A stretch of DNA of 7,236 nt, from assembly GCA_028700615.1 (NCBI GenBank), contig JAQVSH010000087.1, positions 1-7,236 on the forward strand. Direction: 5' to 3'. The translations under genes and the position numbers were made by a program. Positions 7,201 to 7,236 of this stretch are shown here, one piece after another. The notes below the pieces were generated by a model. It worked only from the letters and a program-made list of their open reading frames with translations. It did no database searches and was not told where the DNA came from. The stretch is from Bacteroidales bacterium (GTDB lineage Bacteria; Bacteroidota; Bacteroidia; Bacteroidales; UBA4181). Every line of letters starts with the position of its first letter. The first letter of the stretch is position 1.

Positions 7201-7236
7201 GGGCGATTACCTTTGTCTGCGTGATATTACCCTTTC
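4235..7236 (+). CDS. SusC/RagA-family TonB-dependent outer-membrane receptor (partial, 3' end missing)
   Basis: The frame is open from ATG 4235 to the window edge: 1000 codons plus 2 bases, no stop or frameshift seen. A signal peptide covers residues 1-22 (MKRINHYLLFAIALLLSVNVSA, cut before Q23). Residues about 28-97 are the carboxypeptidase-regulatory-like domain (GKVTDVSGQPLQGVTV; GTYSINA; FSAIGFVTKEI). A TonB-box-like segment follows at about 103-112 (EELMVIGYGS). The plug spans about 115-228 with SusC signatures IRGGSSISG (166-174), LVDGI (181-185), ILKDAASSAIYGSRASNG (202-219) and VTTKKG (223-228). The rest is the 22-strand barrel, including the family segment DLNGDSVINGSDMFLLG late in the protein. 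The final residues TTRGDYLCLRDITL are typical of the region roughly 70-120 residues before the C-terminus, so only the end is lost. No FecR-interacting extension is seen. Position behind nanA suggests sialic acid or sialoglycan import, comparable to NanO of Tannerella and Bacteroides, but the substrate is inferred from context. A SusD/NanU partner should follow. Confidence 0.95.
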   Translation, partial: MKRINHYLLFAIALLLSVNVSAQTLEITGKVTDVSGQPLQGVTVFLQGASSYTVTNNDGTYSINADRGQTIKFSAIGFVTKEITVSDQKIIHITLEEEVFNVEELMVIGYGSQSKRTVTSSIAKVSGDEIQKSTVTSATEALKGKVAGARIFTPNNSPGAEPTILIRGGSSISGNNDPLILVDGIERDLSGINPNDIESMEILKDAASSAIYGSRASNGVVLVTTKKGNNNSTPRITFEANVAVESTERNMEYLGSEDAITIMRKRLIQGPHPNYAYANNYAYSSGNLSSSKYSVRALMAGETVPAGYLTMDDPINSGTKLIFQDNSWINESFGTAVWQNYYVGIDGGTENVKYLASVGYTDDGGVAVGTNFNRLSARANLDVKISKKLTFRGGFDLNQMHTNYYESQYQVITRGLMTPTTQKLYYDEGQYAGTPTPGYNASSPTPVFYAYYNDNAQKENKVGVNGILEYNIIEGLKAVAQVSLFSQDRTGDSFMRANVFNGTRPASSTMTNNERQKVEVYASYNKSVKEHSFSATAGYSYQRYDYKYLRAAAADAASDKIPTLNAGPTKTDATTIKNAEVMIGYFGRLSYDYQKKYLLMLTFREDGSSKFVQGQQWGFFPGASAGWVISEEDFLKSNKAINNLKLRASYGQTGNNYVGYYDALGRYAISTMYQGEASIIPSTMPNKGLTWESSTQLDLGFDLGLFNNRIQITADYFNKVTDNLITNKVLPNTSGFSNILTNLGKVRFYGFDLEINTRNVVKNDFTWSSKIVMSFVKNVVLKLPDNGRDQNRIGGYSVTMADGSKMEFGGIAEGEPLGRFYGYMTDYIIATQEQANNALYDSQSRGWDWTKKNYVTGKSGTSIGKKAIGDYEWKDLNGDSVINGSDMFLLGNTIPTFTGGFGNTFTYKTLSLYVFVDWAVGHSISNNLLQRQMCNFFANNTSLPTEISKAWDPESGQDVSEAKYARFGGNDSDDLNKNFRPASNVFTTRGDYLCLRDITL

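Overview
The window reads as a sialic-acid (N-acetylneuraminate, Neu5Ac) uptake and catabolism locus from a member of the Bacteroidota, probably a Bacteroidales-like anaerobe; the genus cannot be fixed from the sequence. The phylum call rests on three things: a SusC-type TonB-dependent receptor with an N-terminal carboxypeptidase-regulatory-like domain, an exact match to the Bacteroidota sigma-ABfr promoter pattern (TTG, 19 bases, TAnnTTTG), and A/T-rich leaders without Shine-Dalgarno sequences. All genes are on the + strand.

Layout. Bases 1-45 are probably the last 14 codons of an unrelated upstream gene. Bases 46-135 hold the promoter and a putative operator of a FadR-subfamily GntR regulator (136-852). 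A 52-base intergenic stretch (853-904) repeats the same operator core, followed by three 9-base direct repeats. Then come a sodium:solute symporter of the SiaT type carrying a roughly 300-residue extracytoplasmic propeller-like N-terminal domain (905-3292), an N-acetylneuraminate lyase NanA (3289-4218, overlapping the symporter by 4 bases), and 16 bases later a SusC-family outer-membrane receptor (4235 to beyond the window end, about 1000 codons seen).

How they work together (inference from families and order). The SusC protein, with a SusD partner expected just past the right edge, would import free or glycan-linked sialic acid across the outer membrane. The propeller domain of the symporter would sit in the periplasm next to the Na+-coupled transporter that carries Neu5Ac across the inner membrane. 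NanA would split Neu5Ac into ManNAc and pyruvate. The GntR protein probably controls itself and the operon through the shared GTCAGAC palindrome. The ManNAc epimerase, sialidase and other downstream steps are not in the window.

The most interesting points are the propeller-symporter fusion, the residue-by-residue agreement of its transporter core with SiaT at a constant offset of 310, and the shared operator in both leaders. The symporter, lyase and SusC are recognisable families in a recognisable arrangement; I do not see evidence for a wholly new system.
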